Shown here piece by piece: positions 13,785 through 28,206 of a stretch of DNA of 64,000 nucleotides. A model generated the notes under the pieces. The model was given only the letters and a program-made list of their open reading frames with translations, did not search any database and was not told the DNA's origin. Made by a program: the position numbers and the translations under genes. The stretch is from Paragorgia papillata. Taxonomy: Eukaryota > Cnidaria > Anthozoa > Scleralcyonacea > Coralliidae. Position 1 is the stretch's first letter. Each line of letters opens with the position of its first letter. The stretch is from NCBI GenBank assembly GCA_035771165.1, contig JAWNZC010000297.1:310001-374000 (forward strand). Direction: 5' to 3'.

Positions 13785-16700
13785 ATATTACCTTTATTGA
13801 TAGCGCTTGACGCTAACTTACGCTTAGCCTATGGTAAAAAAATGTACACGATTATGCAGATCACTTTCAACTTCAACTGATTAAGCAAAGATGACAACGT
13901 CTTCAAAATCTGCCAGCAAAAGATGACACATCTTTCTGACACAAGAACTTCCCCTAAAAAGAATCTGAATAATGAACATAATGAACATATATGACCTTTA
14001 TTGATAGCGCTTGACCCTAACTTACGCTTAGCCTATGGTAAAAAAATGTACACGATTATGCAGATCACTTTCAACTTCAACTGATTAAGCAAAGATGACA
14101 ACGTCTTCAAAATCTGCCAGCGAAAGATGACACATCTTTCTGACACAAGAGCTTCCGCTAAAAAGCATCTGAATAATCAACATACGACCTTTATTGATAG
14201 CGCTTTACGTTAACTTACGCTTAGCCTATGGTAAAAAAATTACATGATTATGCAGATTACTTTCAACTTCAACTGATTAAGCAAAGATGACAACATCTTC
14301 AAAATGTGCCAGCAAAAGATGACATCTTTCTGACACAACAGCTTCCGCTAAAAAGAATCTGAATAATCAACATACGACCTTTATTGATAGCGCTTCACGT
14401 TAACTTACGCTTAGCCTATGGTAAAAAAAATTACATGATTATGCAGATTACTTTCAACTTCAACTGATTAAGCAAAGATGACAACATCTTCAAAATCTGC
14501 CAGCAAAAGATGACACATCTTTCTGACACAAGAACTTCCCCTAAAAAGAATCTGAATAATGAACATAATGAACATATATGACCTTTATTGATAGCGCTTG
14601 ACGCTAACTTACGCTTAGCCTATGGTAAAAAAATGTACACGATTATGCAGATCACTTTCAACTTCAACTGATTAAGCAAAGATGACAACGTCTTCAAAAT
14701 CTGCCAGCAAAAGATGACACATCTTTCTGACACAAGAGCTTCCGCTAAAAAGAATCTGAATAATCAACATACGACCTTTATTGATGGCGCTTTACGTTAA
14801 CTTACGCTTAGCCTATGGTAAAAAAATTACATGATTATGCAGATTACTTTCAACTTCAACTGATTAAGCAAAGATGACAACATCTTCAAAATCTGCCAGC
14901 AAAAGATGACACATCTTTCTGACACAAGAACTTCCCCTAAAAAGAATCTGAATAATCAACATACGACCTTTATTGATAGCGCTTTACGTTAACTTACGCT
15001 TAGCCTATGGTAAAAAAATTACATGATTATGCAGATTACTTTCAACTTCAACTGATTAAGCAAAGATGACAACATCTTCAAAATCTGCCAGCAAAAGATG
15101 ACACATCTTTCTGACACAAGAGCTTCCGCTAAAAAGAATCTGAATAATCAACATACGACCTTTATTGATAGCGCTTTACGTTAACTTACGCTTAGCCTAT
15201 GGTAAAAAAATTACATGATTATGCAGATTACTTTCAACTTCAACTGATTAAGCAAAGATGACAACATCTTCAAAATCTGCCAGCAAAAGATGACATCTTT
15301 CTGACACAACAGCTTCCGCTAAAAAGAATCTGAATAATCAACATACGACCTTTATTGATAGCGCTTTACGTTAACTTACGCTTAGCCTATGGTAAAAAAA
15401 ATTACATGATTATGCAGATTACTTTCAACTTCAACTGATTAAGCAAAGATGACAACATCTTCAAAATCTGCCAGCAAAAGATGACACATCTTTCTGACAC
15501 AAGAGCTTCCGCTAAAAAGAATCTGAATAATCAACATACGACCTTTATTGATAGCGCTTTACGTTAACTTACGCTTAGCCTATGGTAAAAAAATTACATG
15601 ATTATGCAGATTACTTTCAACTTCAACTGATTAAGCAAAGATGACAACATCTTCAAAATCTGCCAGCAAAAGATGACACATCTTTCTGACACAAGAACTT
15701 CCCCTAAAAAGAATCTGAATAATGAACATAATGAACATATATGACCTTTATTGATAGCGCTTGACGCTAACTTACGCTTAGCCTATGGTAAAAAAATGTA
15801 CACGATTATGCAGATCACTTTCAACTTCAACTGATTAAGCAAAGATGACAACGTCTTCAAAATCTGCCAGCAAAAGATGACACATCTTTCTGACACAAGA
15901 GCTTCCGCTAAAAAGAATCTGAATAATCAACATACGACCTTTATTGATAGCGCTTTACGTTAACTTACGCTTAGCCTATGGTAAAAAAATTACATGATTA
16001 TGCAGATTACTTTCAACTTCAACTGATTAAGCAAAGATGACAACATCTTCAAAATCTGCCAGCAAAAGATGACACATCTTTCTGACACAAGAACTTCCCC
16101 TAAAAAGAATCTGAATAATCAACATACGACCTTTATTGATAGCGCTTTACGTTAACTTACGCTTAGCCTATGGTAAAAAAATTACATGATTATGCAGATT
16201 ACTTTCAACTTCAACTGATTAAGCAAAGATGACAACATCTTCAAAATCTGCCAGCAAAAGATGACACATCTTTCTGACACAAGAGCTTCCGCTAAAAAGA
16301 ATCTGAATAATCAACATACGACCTTTATTGATAGCGCTTTACGTTAACTTACGCTTAGCCTATGGTAAAAAAATTACATGATTATGCAGATTACTTTCAA
16401 CTTCAACTGATTAAGCAAAGATGACAACATCTTCAAAATCTGCCAGCAAAAGATGACACATCTTTCTGACACAAGAACTTCCCCTAAAAAGAATCTGAAT
16501 AATGAACATAATGAACATATATGACCTTTATTGATAGCGCTTGACGCTAACTTACGCTTAGCCTATGGTAAAAAAATGTACACGATTATGCAGATCACTT
16601 TCAACTTCAACTGATTAAGCAAAGATGACAACGTCTTCAAAATCTGCCAGCAAAAGATGACACATCTTTCTGACACAAGAGCTTCCGCTAAAAAGAATCT

Positions 16701-17100
16701 GAATAATCAACATACGACCTTTATTGATAGCGCTTTACGTTAACTTACGCTTAGCCTATGGTAAAAAAATTACATGATTATGCAGATTACTTTCAACTTC
16801 AACTGATTAAGCAAAGATGACAACATCTTCAAAATCTGCCAGCAAAAGATGACACATCTTTCTGACACAAGAACTTCCCCTAAAAAGAATCTGAATAATC
16901 AACATACGACCTTTATTGATAGCGCTTTACGTTAACTTACGCTTAGCCTATGGTAAAAAAATTACATGATTATGCAGATTACTTTCAACTTCAACTGATT
17001 AAGCAAAGATGACAACATCTTCAAAATCTGCCAGAAAAAGATGACATCTTTCTGACACAACAGCTTCCGCTAAAAAGAATCTGAATAATCAACATACGAC
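13785..17100 (+). repeat. higher-order repeat copy 3 within the satellite
   Basis: Markers recur at 13785 (ATATATTACC), 14007 (GCTTGACCC), about 14781 (TTGATGGCGC) and 17032 (CCAGAAAAAG). The offset from copy 2 is constant at 5883-5884 bp. Copies 2 and 3 also share CTTCACGTTAAC (near 8512 and 14393), where copy 1 has CTTTACG, so 2 and 3 look like the closer pair. Confidence 0.75.
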
Positions 17101-20100
17101 CTTTATTGATAGCGCTTTACGTTAACTTACGCTTAGCCTATGGTAAAAAAAATTACATGATTATGCAGATTACTTTCAACTTCAACTGATTAAGCAAAGA
17201 TGACAACATCTTCAAAATCTGCCAGCAAAAGATGACACATCTTTCTGACACAAGAACTTCCCCTAAAAAGAATCTGAATAATGAACATAATGAACATATA
17301 TGACCTTTATTGATAGCGCTTGACGCTAACTTACGCTTAGCCTATGGTAAAAAAATGTACACGATTATGCAGATCACTTTCAACTTCAACTGATTAAGCA
17401 AAGATGACAACATCTTCAAAATCTGCCAGCAAAAGATGACACATCTTTCTGACACAAGAGCTTCCGCTAAAAAGAATCTGAATAATCAACATACGACCTT
17501 TATTGATAGCGCTTTACGTTAACTTACGCTTAGCCTATGGTAAAAAAATTACATGATTATGCAGATTACTTTCAACTTCAACTGATTAAGCAAAGATGAC
17601 AACATCTTCAAAATCTGCCAGCAAAAGATGACACATCTTTCTGACACAAGAGCTTCCGCTAAAAAGAATCTGAATAATCAACATACGACCTTTATTGATA
17701 GCGCTTTACGTTAACTTACGCTTAGCCTATGGTAAAAAAATTACATGATTATGCAGATTACTTTCAACTTCAACTGATTAAGCAAAGATGACAACATCTT
17801 CAAAATCTGCCAGCAAAAGATGACATCTTTCTGACACAAGAAGCTTCCGCTAAAAAGAATCTGAATAATCAACATACGACCTTTATTGATAGCGCTTTAC
17901 GTTAACTTACGCTTAGCCTATGGTAAAAAAAATTACATGATTATGCAGATTACTTTCAACTTCAACTGATTAAGCAAAGATGACAACATCTTCAAAATCT
18001 GCCAGCAAAAGATGACACATCTTTCTGACACAAGAACTTCCCCTAAAAAGAATCTGAATAATGAACATAATGAACATATATGACCTTTATTGATAGCGCT
18101 TGACGCTAACTTACGCTTAGCCTATGGTAAAAAAATTACATGATTATGCAGATTACTTTCAACTTCAACTGATTAAGCAAAGATGACAACATCTTCAAAA
18201 TCTGCCAGCAAAAGATGACACATCTTTCTGACACAAGAACTTCCCCTAAAAAGAATCTGAATAATGAACATAATGAACATATATGACCTTTATTGATAGC
18301 GCTTGACGCTAACTTACGCTTAGCCTATGGTAAAAAAATGTACACGATTATGCAGATCACTTTCAACTTCAACTGATTAAGCAAAGATGACAACGTCTTC
18401 AAAATCTGCCAGCAAAAGATGACACATCTTTCTGACACAAGAGCTTCCGCTAAAAAGAATCTGAATAATCAACATACGACCTTTATTGATAGCGCTTTAC
18501 GTTAACTTACGCTTAGCCTATGGTAAAAAAATTACATGATTATGCAGATTACTTTCAACTTCAACTGATTAAGCAAAGATGACAACATCTTCAAAATCTG
18601 CCAGCAAAAGATGACACATCTTTCTGACACAAGAACTTCCCCTAAAAAGAATCTGAATAATCAACATACGACCTTTATTGATAGCGCTTTACGTTAACTT
18701 ACGCTTAGCCTATGGTAAAAAAAATTACATGATTATGCAGATTACTTTCAACTTCAACTGATTAAGCAAAGATGACAACATCTTCAAAATCTGCCAGCAA
18801 AAGATGACATCTTTCTGACACAAGAGCTTCCGCTAAAAAGAATCTGAATAATCAACATACGACCTTTATTGATAGCGCTTTACGTTAACTTACGCTTAGC
18901 CTATGGTAAAAAAAATTACATGATTATGCAGATTACTTTCAACTTCAACTGATTAAGCAAAGATGACAACATCTTCAAAATCTGCCAGCAAAAGATGACA
19001 CATCTTTCTGACACAAGAACTTCCCCTAAAAAGAATCTGAATAATGAACATAATGAACATATATGACCTTTATTGATAGCGCTTGACGCTAACTTACGCT
19101 TAGCCTATGGTAAAAAAATGTACACGATTATGCAGATCACTTTCAACTTCAACTGATTAAGCAAAGATGACAACATCTTCAAAATCTGCCAGCAAAAGAT
19201 GACACATCTTTCTGACACAAGAACTTCCCCTAAAAAGAATCTGAATAATGAACATAATGAACATATATGACCTTTATTGATAGCGCTTGACGCTAACTTA
19301 CGCTTAGCCTATGGTAAAAAAATGTACACGATTATGCAGATCACTTTCAACTTCAACTGATTAAGCAAAGATGACAACGTCTTCAAAATCTGCCAGCAAA
19401 AGATGACACATCTTTCTGACACAAGAGCTTCCGCTAAAAAGAATCTGAATAATCAACATACGACCTTTATTGATAGCGCTTTACGTTAACTTACGCTTAG
19501 CCTATGGTAAAAAAATTACATGATTATGCAGATTACTTTCAACTTCAACTGATTAAGCAAAGATGACAACATCTTCAAAATCTGCCAGCAAAAGATGACA
19601 CATCTTTCTGACACAAGAACTTCCCCTAAAAAGAATCTGAATAATCAACATACGACCTTTATTGATAGCGCTTTACGTTAACTTACGCTTAGCCTATGGT
19701 AAAAAAATGTACATGATTATGCAGATTACTTTCAACTTCAACTGATTAAGCAAAGATGACAACATCTTCAAAATCTGCCAGCAAAAGATGACACATCTTT
19801 CTGACACAAGAGCTTCCGCTAAAAAGAATCTGAATAATCAACATACGACCTTTATTGATAGCGCTTTACGTTAACTTACGCTTAGCCTATGGTAAAAAAA
19901 ATTACATGATTATGCAGATTACTTTCAACTTCAACTGATTAAGCAAAGATGACAACATCTTCAAAATCTGCCAGCAAAAGATGACACATCTTTCTGACAC
20001 AAGAACTTCCCCTAAAAAGAATCTGAATAATGAACATAATGAACATATATGACCTTTATTGATAGCGCTTGACGCTAACTTACGCTTAGCCTATGGTAAA

Positions 20101-23100
20101 AAAATGTACACGATTATGCAGATCACTTTCAACTTCAACTGATTAAGCAAAGATGACAACGTCTTCAAAATCTGCCAGCAAAAGATGACACATCTTTCTG
20201 ACACAAGAGCTTCCGCTAAAAAGAATCTGAATAATCAACATACATATACGACCTTTATTGATAGCGCTTTACGTTAACTTACGCTTAGCCTATGGTAAAA
20301 AAATTACATGATTATGCAGATTACTTTCAACTTCAACTGATTAAGCAAAGATGACAACATCTTCAAAATCTGCCAGCAAAAGATGACACATCTTTCTGAC
20401 ACAAGAACTTCCCCTAAAAAGAATCTGAATAATCAACATACGACCTTTATTGATAGCGCTTTACGCTAACTTACGCTTAGCCTATGGTAAAAAAATGTAC
20501 ATGATTATGCAGATTACTTTCAACTTCAACTGATTAAGCAAAGATGACAACATCTTCAAAATCTGCCAGCAAAAGATGACACATCTTTCTGACACAAGAA
20601 CTTCCGCTAAAAAGAATCTGAATAATCAACATACGACCTTTATTGATAGCGCTTTACGTTAACTTACGCTTAGCCTATGGTAAAAAAAATTACATGATTA
20701 TGCAGATTACTTTCAACTTCAACTGATTAAGCAAAGATGACAACATCTTCAAAATCTGCCAGCAAAAGATGACACATCTTTCTGACACAAGAACTTCCCC
20801 TAAAAAGAATCTGAATAATGAACATAATGAACATATATGACCTTTATTGATAGCGCTTGACGCTAACTTACGCTTAGCCTATGGTAAAAAAATTACACGA
20901 TTATGCAGATTACTTTCAACTTCAACTGATTAAGCAAAGATGACAACATCTTCAAAATCTGCCAGCAAAAGATGACACATCTTTCTGACACAAGAGCTTC
21001 CGCTAAAAAGAATCTGAATAATCAACATACGACCTTTATTGATAGCGCTTTACGTTAACTTACGCTTAGCCTATGGTAAAAAAATTACATGATTATGCAG
21101 ATTACTTTCAACTTCAACTGATTAAGCAAAGATGACAACATCTTCAAAATCTGCCAGCAAAAGATGACACATCTTTCTGACACAAGAACTTCCGCTAAAA
21201 AGAATCTGAATAATCAACATACGACCTTTATTGATAGCGCTTTACGTTAACTTACGCTTAGCCTATGGTAAAAAAATTACATGATTATGCAGATTACTTT
21301 CAACTTCAACTGATTAAGCAAAGATGACAACATCTTCAAAATCTGCCAGCAAAAGATGACACATCTTTCTGACACAAGAACTTCCCCTAAAAAGAATCTG
21401 AATAATGAACATAATGAACATATATGACCTTTATTGATAGCGCTTTACGTTAACTTACGCTTAGCCTATGGTAAAAAAATTACATGATTATGCAGATTAC
21501 TTTCAACTTCAACTGATTAAGCAAAGATGACAACATCTTCAAAATCTGCCAGCAAAAGATGACACATCTTTCTGACACAAGAGCTTCCGCTAAAAAGAAT
21601 CTGAATAATCAACATACGACCTTTATTGATAGCGCTTTACGTTAACTTACGCTTAGGCTACGGTAAAAAAATTACATGATTATGCAGATTACTTTCAACT
21701 TCAACTGATTAAGCAAAGATGACAACATCTTCAAAATCTGCCAGCAAAAGATGACACATCTTTCTGACACAAGAACTTCCCCTAAAAAGAATCTGAATAA
21801 TCAACATACGACCTTTATTGATAGCGCTTTACGTTAACTTACGCTTAGCCTATGGTAAAAAAATTACATGATTATGCAGATTACTTTCAACTTCAACTGA
21901 TTAAGCAAAGATGACAACATCTTCAAAATCTGCCAGCAAAAGATGACACATCTTTCTGACACAAGAGCTTCCGCTAAAAAGAATCTGAATAATCAACATA
22001 CGACCTTTATTGATAGCGCTTTACGTTAACTTACGCTTAGCCTATGGTAAAAAAATTACATGATTATGCAGATTACTTTCAACTTCAACTGATTAAGCAA
22101 AGATGACAACATCTTCAAAATCTGCCAGCAAAAGATGACACATCTTTCTGACACAAGAGCTTCCGCTAAAAAGAATCTGAATAATCAACATACGACCTTT
22201 ATTGATAGCGCTTTACGTTAACTTACGCTTAGCCTATGGTAAAAAAAATTACATGATTATGCAGATTACTTTCAACTTCAACTGATTAAGCAAAGATGAC
22301 AACATCTTCAAAATCTGCCAGCAAAAGATGACACATCTTTCTGACACAAGAGCTTCCGCTAAAAAGAATCTGAATAATCAACATACGACCTTTATTGATA
22401 GCGCTTTACGTTAACTTACGCTTAGCCTATGGTAAAAAAATTACATGATTATGCAGATTACTTTCAACTTCAACTGATTAAGCAAAGATGACAACATCTT
22501 CAAAATCTGCCAGCAAAAGATGACACATCTTTCTGACACAAGAACTTCCCCTAAAAAGAATCTGAATAATGAACATAATGAACATATATGACCTTTATTG
22601 ATAGCGCTTGACGCTAACTTACGCTTAGCCTATGGTAAAAAAATGTACACGATTATGCAGATCACTTTCAACTTCAACTGATTAAGCAAAGATGACAACG
22701 TCTTCAAAATCTGCCAGCAAAAGATGACACATCTTTCTGACACAAGAGCTTCCGCTAAAAAGAATCTGAATAATCAACATACGACCTTTATTGATAGCGC
22801 TTTACGTTAACTTACGCTTAGCCTATGGTAAAAAAATTACATGATTATGCAGATTACTTTCAACTTCAACTGATTAAGCAAAGATGACAACATCTTCAAA
22901 ATCTGCCAGCAAAAGATGACACATCTTTCTGACACAAGAGCTTCCGCTAAAAAGAATCTGAATAATCAACATACGACCTTTATTGATAGCGCTTTACGTT
23001 AACTTACGCTTAGCCTATGGTAAAAAAATTACATGATTATGCAGATTACTTTCAACTTCAACTGATTAAGCAAAGATGACAACATCTTCAAAATCTGCCA

Positions 23101-26100
23101 GCAAAAGATGACACATCTTTCTGACACAAGAACTTCCGCTAAAAAGAATCTGAATAATCAACATACGACCTTTATTGATAGCGCTTGACGTTAACTTACG
23201 CTTAGCCTATGGTAAAAAAATTACACGATTATGCAGATTACTTTCAACTTCAACTGATTAAGCAAAGATGACAACATCTTCAAAATCTGCCAGCAAAAGA
23301 TGACACATCTTTCTGACACAAGAACTTCCCCTAAAAAGAATCTGAATAATGAACATAATGAACATATATGACCTTTATTGATAGCGCTTGACGCTAACTT
23401 ACGCTTAGCCTATGGTAAAAAAATGTACACGATTATGCAGATCACTTTCAACTTCAACTGATTAAGCAAAGATGACAACGTCTTCAAAATCTGCCAGCAA
23501 AAGATGACACATCTTTCTGACACAAGAGCTTCCGCTAAAAAGAATCTGAATAATCAACATACGACCTTTATTGATAGCGCTTTACGTTAACTTACGCTTA
23601 GCCTATGGTAAAAAAATTACATGATTATGCAGATTACTTTCAACTTCAACTGATTAAGCAAAGATGACAACATCTTCAAAATCTGCCAGCAAAAGATGAC
23701 ACATCTTTCTGACACAAGAACTTCCCCTAAAAAGAATCTGAATAATCAACATACGACCTTTATTGATAGCGCTTTACGTTAACTTACGCTTAGCCTATGG
23801 TAAAAAAATTACATGATTATGCAGATTACTTTCAACTTCAACTGATTAAGCAAAGATGACAACATCTTCAAAATCTGCCAGCAAAAGATGACACATCTTT
23901 CTGACACAAGAGCTTCCCCTAAAAAGAATCTGAATAATCAACATACGACCTTTATTGATAGCGCTTTACGTTAACTTACGCTTAGCCTATGGTAAAAAAA
24001 TTACATGATTATGCAGATTACTTTCAACTTCAACTGATTAAGCAAAGATGACAACATCTTCAAAATCTGCCAGCAAAAGATGACACATCTTTCTGACACA
24101 AGAGCTTCCGCTAAAAAGAATCTGAATAATCAACATACGACCTTTATTGATAGCGCTTTACGTTAACTTACGCTTAGCCTATGGTAAAAAAATTACATGA
24201 TTATGCAGATTACTTTCAACTTCAACTGATTAAGCAAAGATGACAACATCTTCAAAATCTGCCAGCAAAAGATGACACATCTTTCTGACACAAGAGCTTC
24301 CGCTAAAAAGAATCTGAATAATCAACATACGACCTTTATTGATAGCGCTTTACGTTAACTTACGCTTAGCCTATGGTAAAAAAATTACATGATTATGCAG
24401 ATTACTTTCAACTTCAACTGATTAAGCAAAGATGACAACATCTTCAAAATCTGCCAGCAAAAGATGACACATCTTTCTGACACAAGAGCTTCCGCTAAAA
24501 AGAATCTGAATAATCAACATACGACCTTTATTGATAGCGCTTTACGTTAACTTACGCTTAGCCTATGGTAAAAAAATTACATGATTATGCAGATTACTTT
24601 CAACTTCAACTGATTAAGCAAAGATGACAACATCTTCAAAATCTGCCAGCAAAAGATGACACATCTTTCTGACACAAGAGCTTCCGCTAAAAAGAATCTG
24701 AATAATCAACATACGACCTTTATTGATAGCGCTTTACGTTAACTTACGCTTAGCCTATGGTAAAAAAATTACATGATTATGCAGATTACTTTCAACTTCA
24801 ACTGATTAAGCAAAGATGACAACATCTTCAAAATCTGCCAGCAAAAGATGACACATCTTTCTGACACAAGAACTTCCCCTAAAAAGAATCTGAATAATGA
24901 ACATAATGAACATATATGACCTTTATTGATAGCGCTTGACGCTAACTTACGCTTAGCCTATGGTAAAAAAATGTACATGATTATGCAGATCACTTTCAAC
25001 TTCAACTGATTAAGCAAAGATGACAACGTCTTCAAAATCTGCCAGCAAAAGATGACACATCTTTCTGACACAAGAGCTTCCGCTAAAAAGAATCTGAATA
25101 ATCAACATACGACCTTTATTGATAGCGCTTTACGTTAACTTACGCTTAGCCTATGGTAAAAAAAATTACATGATTATGCAGATTACTTTCAACTTCAACT
25201 GATTAAGCAAAGATGACAACATCTTCAAAATCTGCCAGCAAAAGATGACACATCTTTCTGACACAAGAACTTCCGCTAAAAAGAATCTGAATAATCAACA
25301 TACGACCTTTATTGATAGCGCTTTACGTTAACTTACGCTTAGCCTATGGTAAAAAAAATTACATGATTATGCAGATTACTTTCAACTTCAACTGATTAAG
25401 CAAAGATGACAACATCTTCAAAATCTGCCAGCAAAAGATGACACATCTTTCTGACACAAGAACTTCCCCTAAAAAGAATCTGAATAATCAACATACGACC
25501 TTTATTGATAGCGCTTTACGTTAACTTACGCTTAGCCTATGGTAAAAAAATTACATGATTATGCAGATTACTTTCAACTTCAACTGATTAAGCAAAGATG
25601 ACAACATCTTCAAAATCTGCCAGCAAAAGATGACACATCTTTCTGACACAAGAGCTTCCGCTAAAAAGAATCTGAATAATCAACATACGACCTTTATTGA
25701 TAGCGCTTTACGTTAACTTACGCTTAGCCTATGGTAAAAAAATTACATGATTATGCAGATTACTTTCAACTTCAACTGATTAAGCAAAGATGACAACATC
25801 TTCAAAATCTGCCAGCAAAAGATGACACATCTTTCTGACACAAGAACTTCCGCTAAAAAGAATCTGAATAATCAACATACGACCTTTATTGATAGCGCTT
25901 TACGTTAACTTACGCTTAGCCTATGGTAAAAAAATTACATGATTATGCAGATTACTTTCAACTTCAACTGATTAAGCAAAGATGACAACATCTTCAAAAT
26001 CTGCCAGCAAAAGATGACACATCTTTCTGACACAAGAACTTCCCTAAAAAGAATCTGAATAATGAACATAATGAACATATATGACCTTTATTGATAGCGC

Positions 26101-27841
26101 TTGACGCTAACTTACGCTTAGCCTATGGTAAAAAAATGTACACGATTATGCAGATCACTTTCAACTTCAACTGATTAAGCAAAGATGACAACGTCTTCAA
26201 AATCTGCCAGCAAAAGATGACACATCTTTCTGACACAAGCTTCCGCTAAAAAGAATCTGAATAATCAACATACGACCTTTATTGATAGCGCTTTACGTTA
26301 ACTTACGCTTAGCCTATGGTAAAAAAATTACATGATTATGCAGATTACTTTCAACTTCAACTGATTAAGCAAAGATGACAACATCTTCAAAATCTGCCAG
26401 CAAAAGATGACACATCTTTCTGACACAAGAACTTCCCCTAAAAAGAATCTGAATAATGAAAATGAACATACGACCTTTATTGATAGCGCTTTACGTTAAC
26501 TTACGCTTAGCCTATGGTAAAAAAATGTACATGATTATGCAGATTACTTTCAACTTCAACTGATTAAGCAAAGATGACAACATCTTCAAAATCTGCCAGC
26601 AAAAGATGACACATCTTTCTGACACAAGAGCTTCCGCTAAAAAGAATCTGAATAATCAACATACGACCTTTATTGATAGCGCTTTACGTTAACTTACGCT
26701 TAGCCTATGGTTAAAAAAATTACATGATTATGCAGATTACTTTCAACTTCAACTGATTAAGCAAAGATGACAACATCTTCAAAATCTGCCAGCAAAAGAT
26801 GACACATCTTTCTGACACAAGAGCTTCCCCTAAAAAGAATCTGAATAATCAACATACGACCTTTATTGATAGCGCTTTACGTTAACTTACGCTTAGCCTA
26901 TGGTAAAAAAATTACATGATTATGCAGATTACTTTCAACTTCAACTGATTAAGCAAAGATGACAACATCTTCAAAATCTGCCAGCAAAAGATGACACATC
27001 TTTCTGACACAAGAGCTTCCGCTAAAAAGAATCTGAATAATCAACATACGACCTTTATTGATAGCGCTTTACGTTAACTTACGCTTAGCCTATGGTAAAA
27101 AAATTACATGATTATGCAGATTACTTTCAACTTCAACTGATTAAGCAAAGATGACAACATCTTCAAAATCTGCCAGCAAAAGATGACACATCTTTCTGAC
27201 ACAAGAGCTTCCGCTAAAAAGAATCTGAATAATCAACATACGACCTTTATTGATAGCGCTTTACGTTAACTTACGCTTAGCCTATGGTAAAAAAATTACA
27301 TGATTATGCAGATTACTTTCAACTTCAACTGATTAAGCAAAGATGACAACATCTTCAAAATCTGCCAGCAAAAGATGACACATCTTTCTGACACAAGAGC
27401 TTCCGCTAAAAAGAATCTGAATAATCAACATACGACCTTTATTGATAGCGCTTTACGTTAACTTACGCTTAGCCTATGGTAAAAAAATTACATGATTATG
27501 CAGATTACTTTCTACTTCAACTGATTAAGCAAAGATGACAACATCTTCAAAATCTGCCAGCAAAAGATGACACATCTTTCTGACACAAGAGCTTCCACTA
27601 AAAAGAATCTGAATAATCAACATACGACCTTATTGATAGCGCTTTACGTTAACTTACGCTTAGCCTATGGTAAAAAAATTACATGATTATGCAGATTACT
27701 TTCAACTTCAACTGATTAAGCAAAGATGACAACATCTTCAAAATCTGCCAGCAAAAGATGACACATCTTTCTGACACAAGAGCTTCCGCTAAAAAGAATC
27801 TGAATAATCAACATACGACCTTTATTGATAGCGCTTTACAC

Positions 27842-27975
27842 GTTAACTTATGCTTAGCCTATGGTAAACAAATTACATGATTATGAGCAGATCACTTTAG
27901 TTTATCTTTAAAAGTTTTGATCGGCTAGAAGATGAAACATCTTTCTGAAGCAAGAGTTTCTGTTAAAAGCTCCTA
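27842..27975 (+). repeat. degenerate terminal satellite monomer (array edge)
   Basis: From about 27842 the monomer becomes irregular: an extra CA in TTTACACGTTAAC, AAACAAATTAC in place of the A-run, ATGAGCAG. It then decays into recognisable pieces such as GAAGATGAAACATCTTTCTG before similarity stops near 27975. One dyad (AAGATG-AAA-CATCTT) is still readable. This is the classic diverged margin of a homogenised array. Confidence 0.85.
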
Positions 27976-28206
27976 TCGTGCAGCACTCAACGTGCCAGTA
28001 ATATATCAATGCAGATAGCATATGTGAAATACATCCTAATAACCAGTAGTTAATACAGATTTAGAAACAGAATCGGTTATAATTTCTGTGATATTGACTA
28101 ATTTATAACTGGTAATTTATTTACATTTGACAACTAGATACAATCATTGAATTAGTGAAATAATGTTATTCAGGCAAAACGAAAAAAAATGTAAGTTCAT
28201 GTTATA
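27976..28206. other. unannotated AT-rich spacer
   Basis: Unique-looking AT-rich sequence between the satellite edge and the kinase relic. I see no repeat, RNA gene or reading frame with support. Confidence 0.5.

Larger units (their letters stand above)
1..27975 (+). repeat. 192-204 bp satellite DNA array, about 140 monomers
   Basis: Head-to-tail tandem repeat. Monomer starts (GATGACAAC) read at 1, 193, 385, 580, 772, 976 and 1169 give periods of 192-204 bp. Two classes alternate irregularly. Class A is 192 bp, has AATCAACATACGACC, CTTTACGTTAAC and ATTACATGATTATG, and precedes GACAACATC. Class B is about 204 bp, has AATGAACATAATGAACATAT, CTTGACGCTAAC and TGTACACGATT, and precedes GACAACGTC. 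Differences between copies are few point changes and small indels, so the array is well homogenised. All six frames are closed, with no reading frame above about 60 codons. Each monomer carries two short dyads (AAGATG-N-CATCTT). The array is cut by the left edge, so its true length is unknown. A centromeric or pericentromeric role is possible but not shown. Confidence 0.98.

Noticed and set aside
1..27975. CRISPR-like array
   Set aside because: The whole 192-204 bp unit repeats with no unique spacers, and the surrounding sequence is eukaryotic. It is a satellite.
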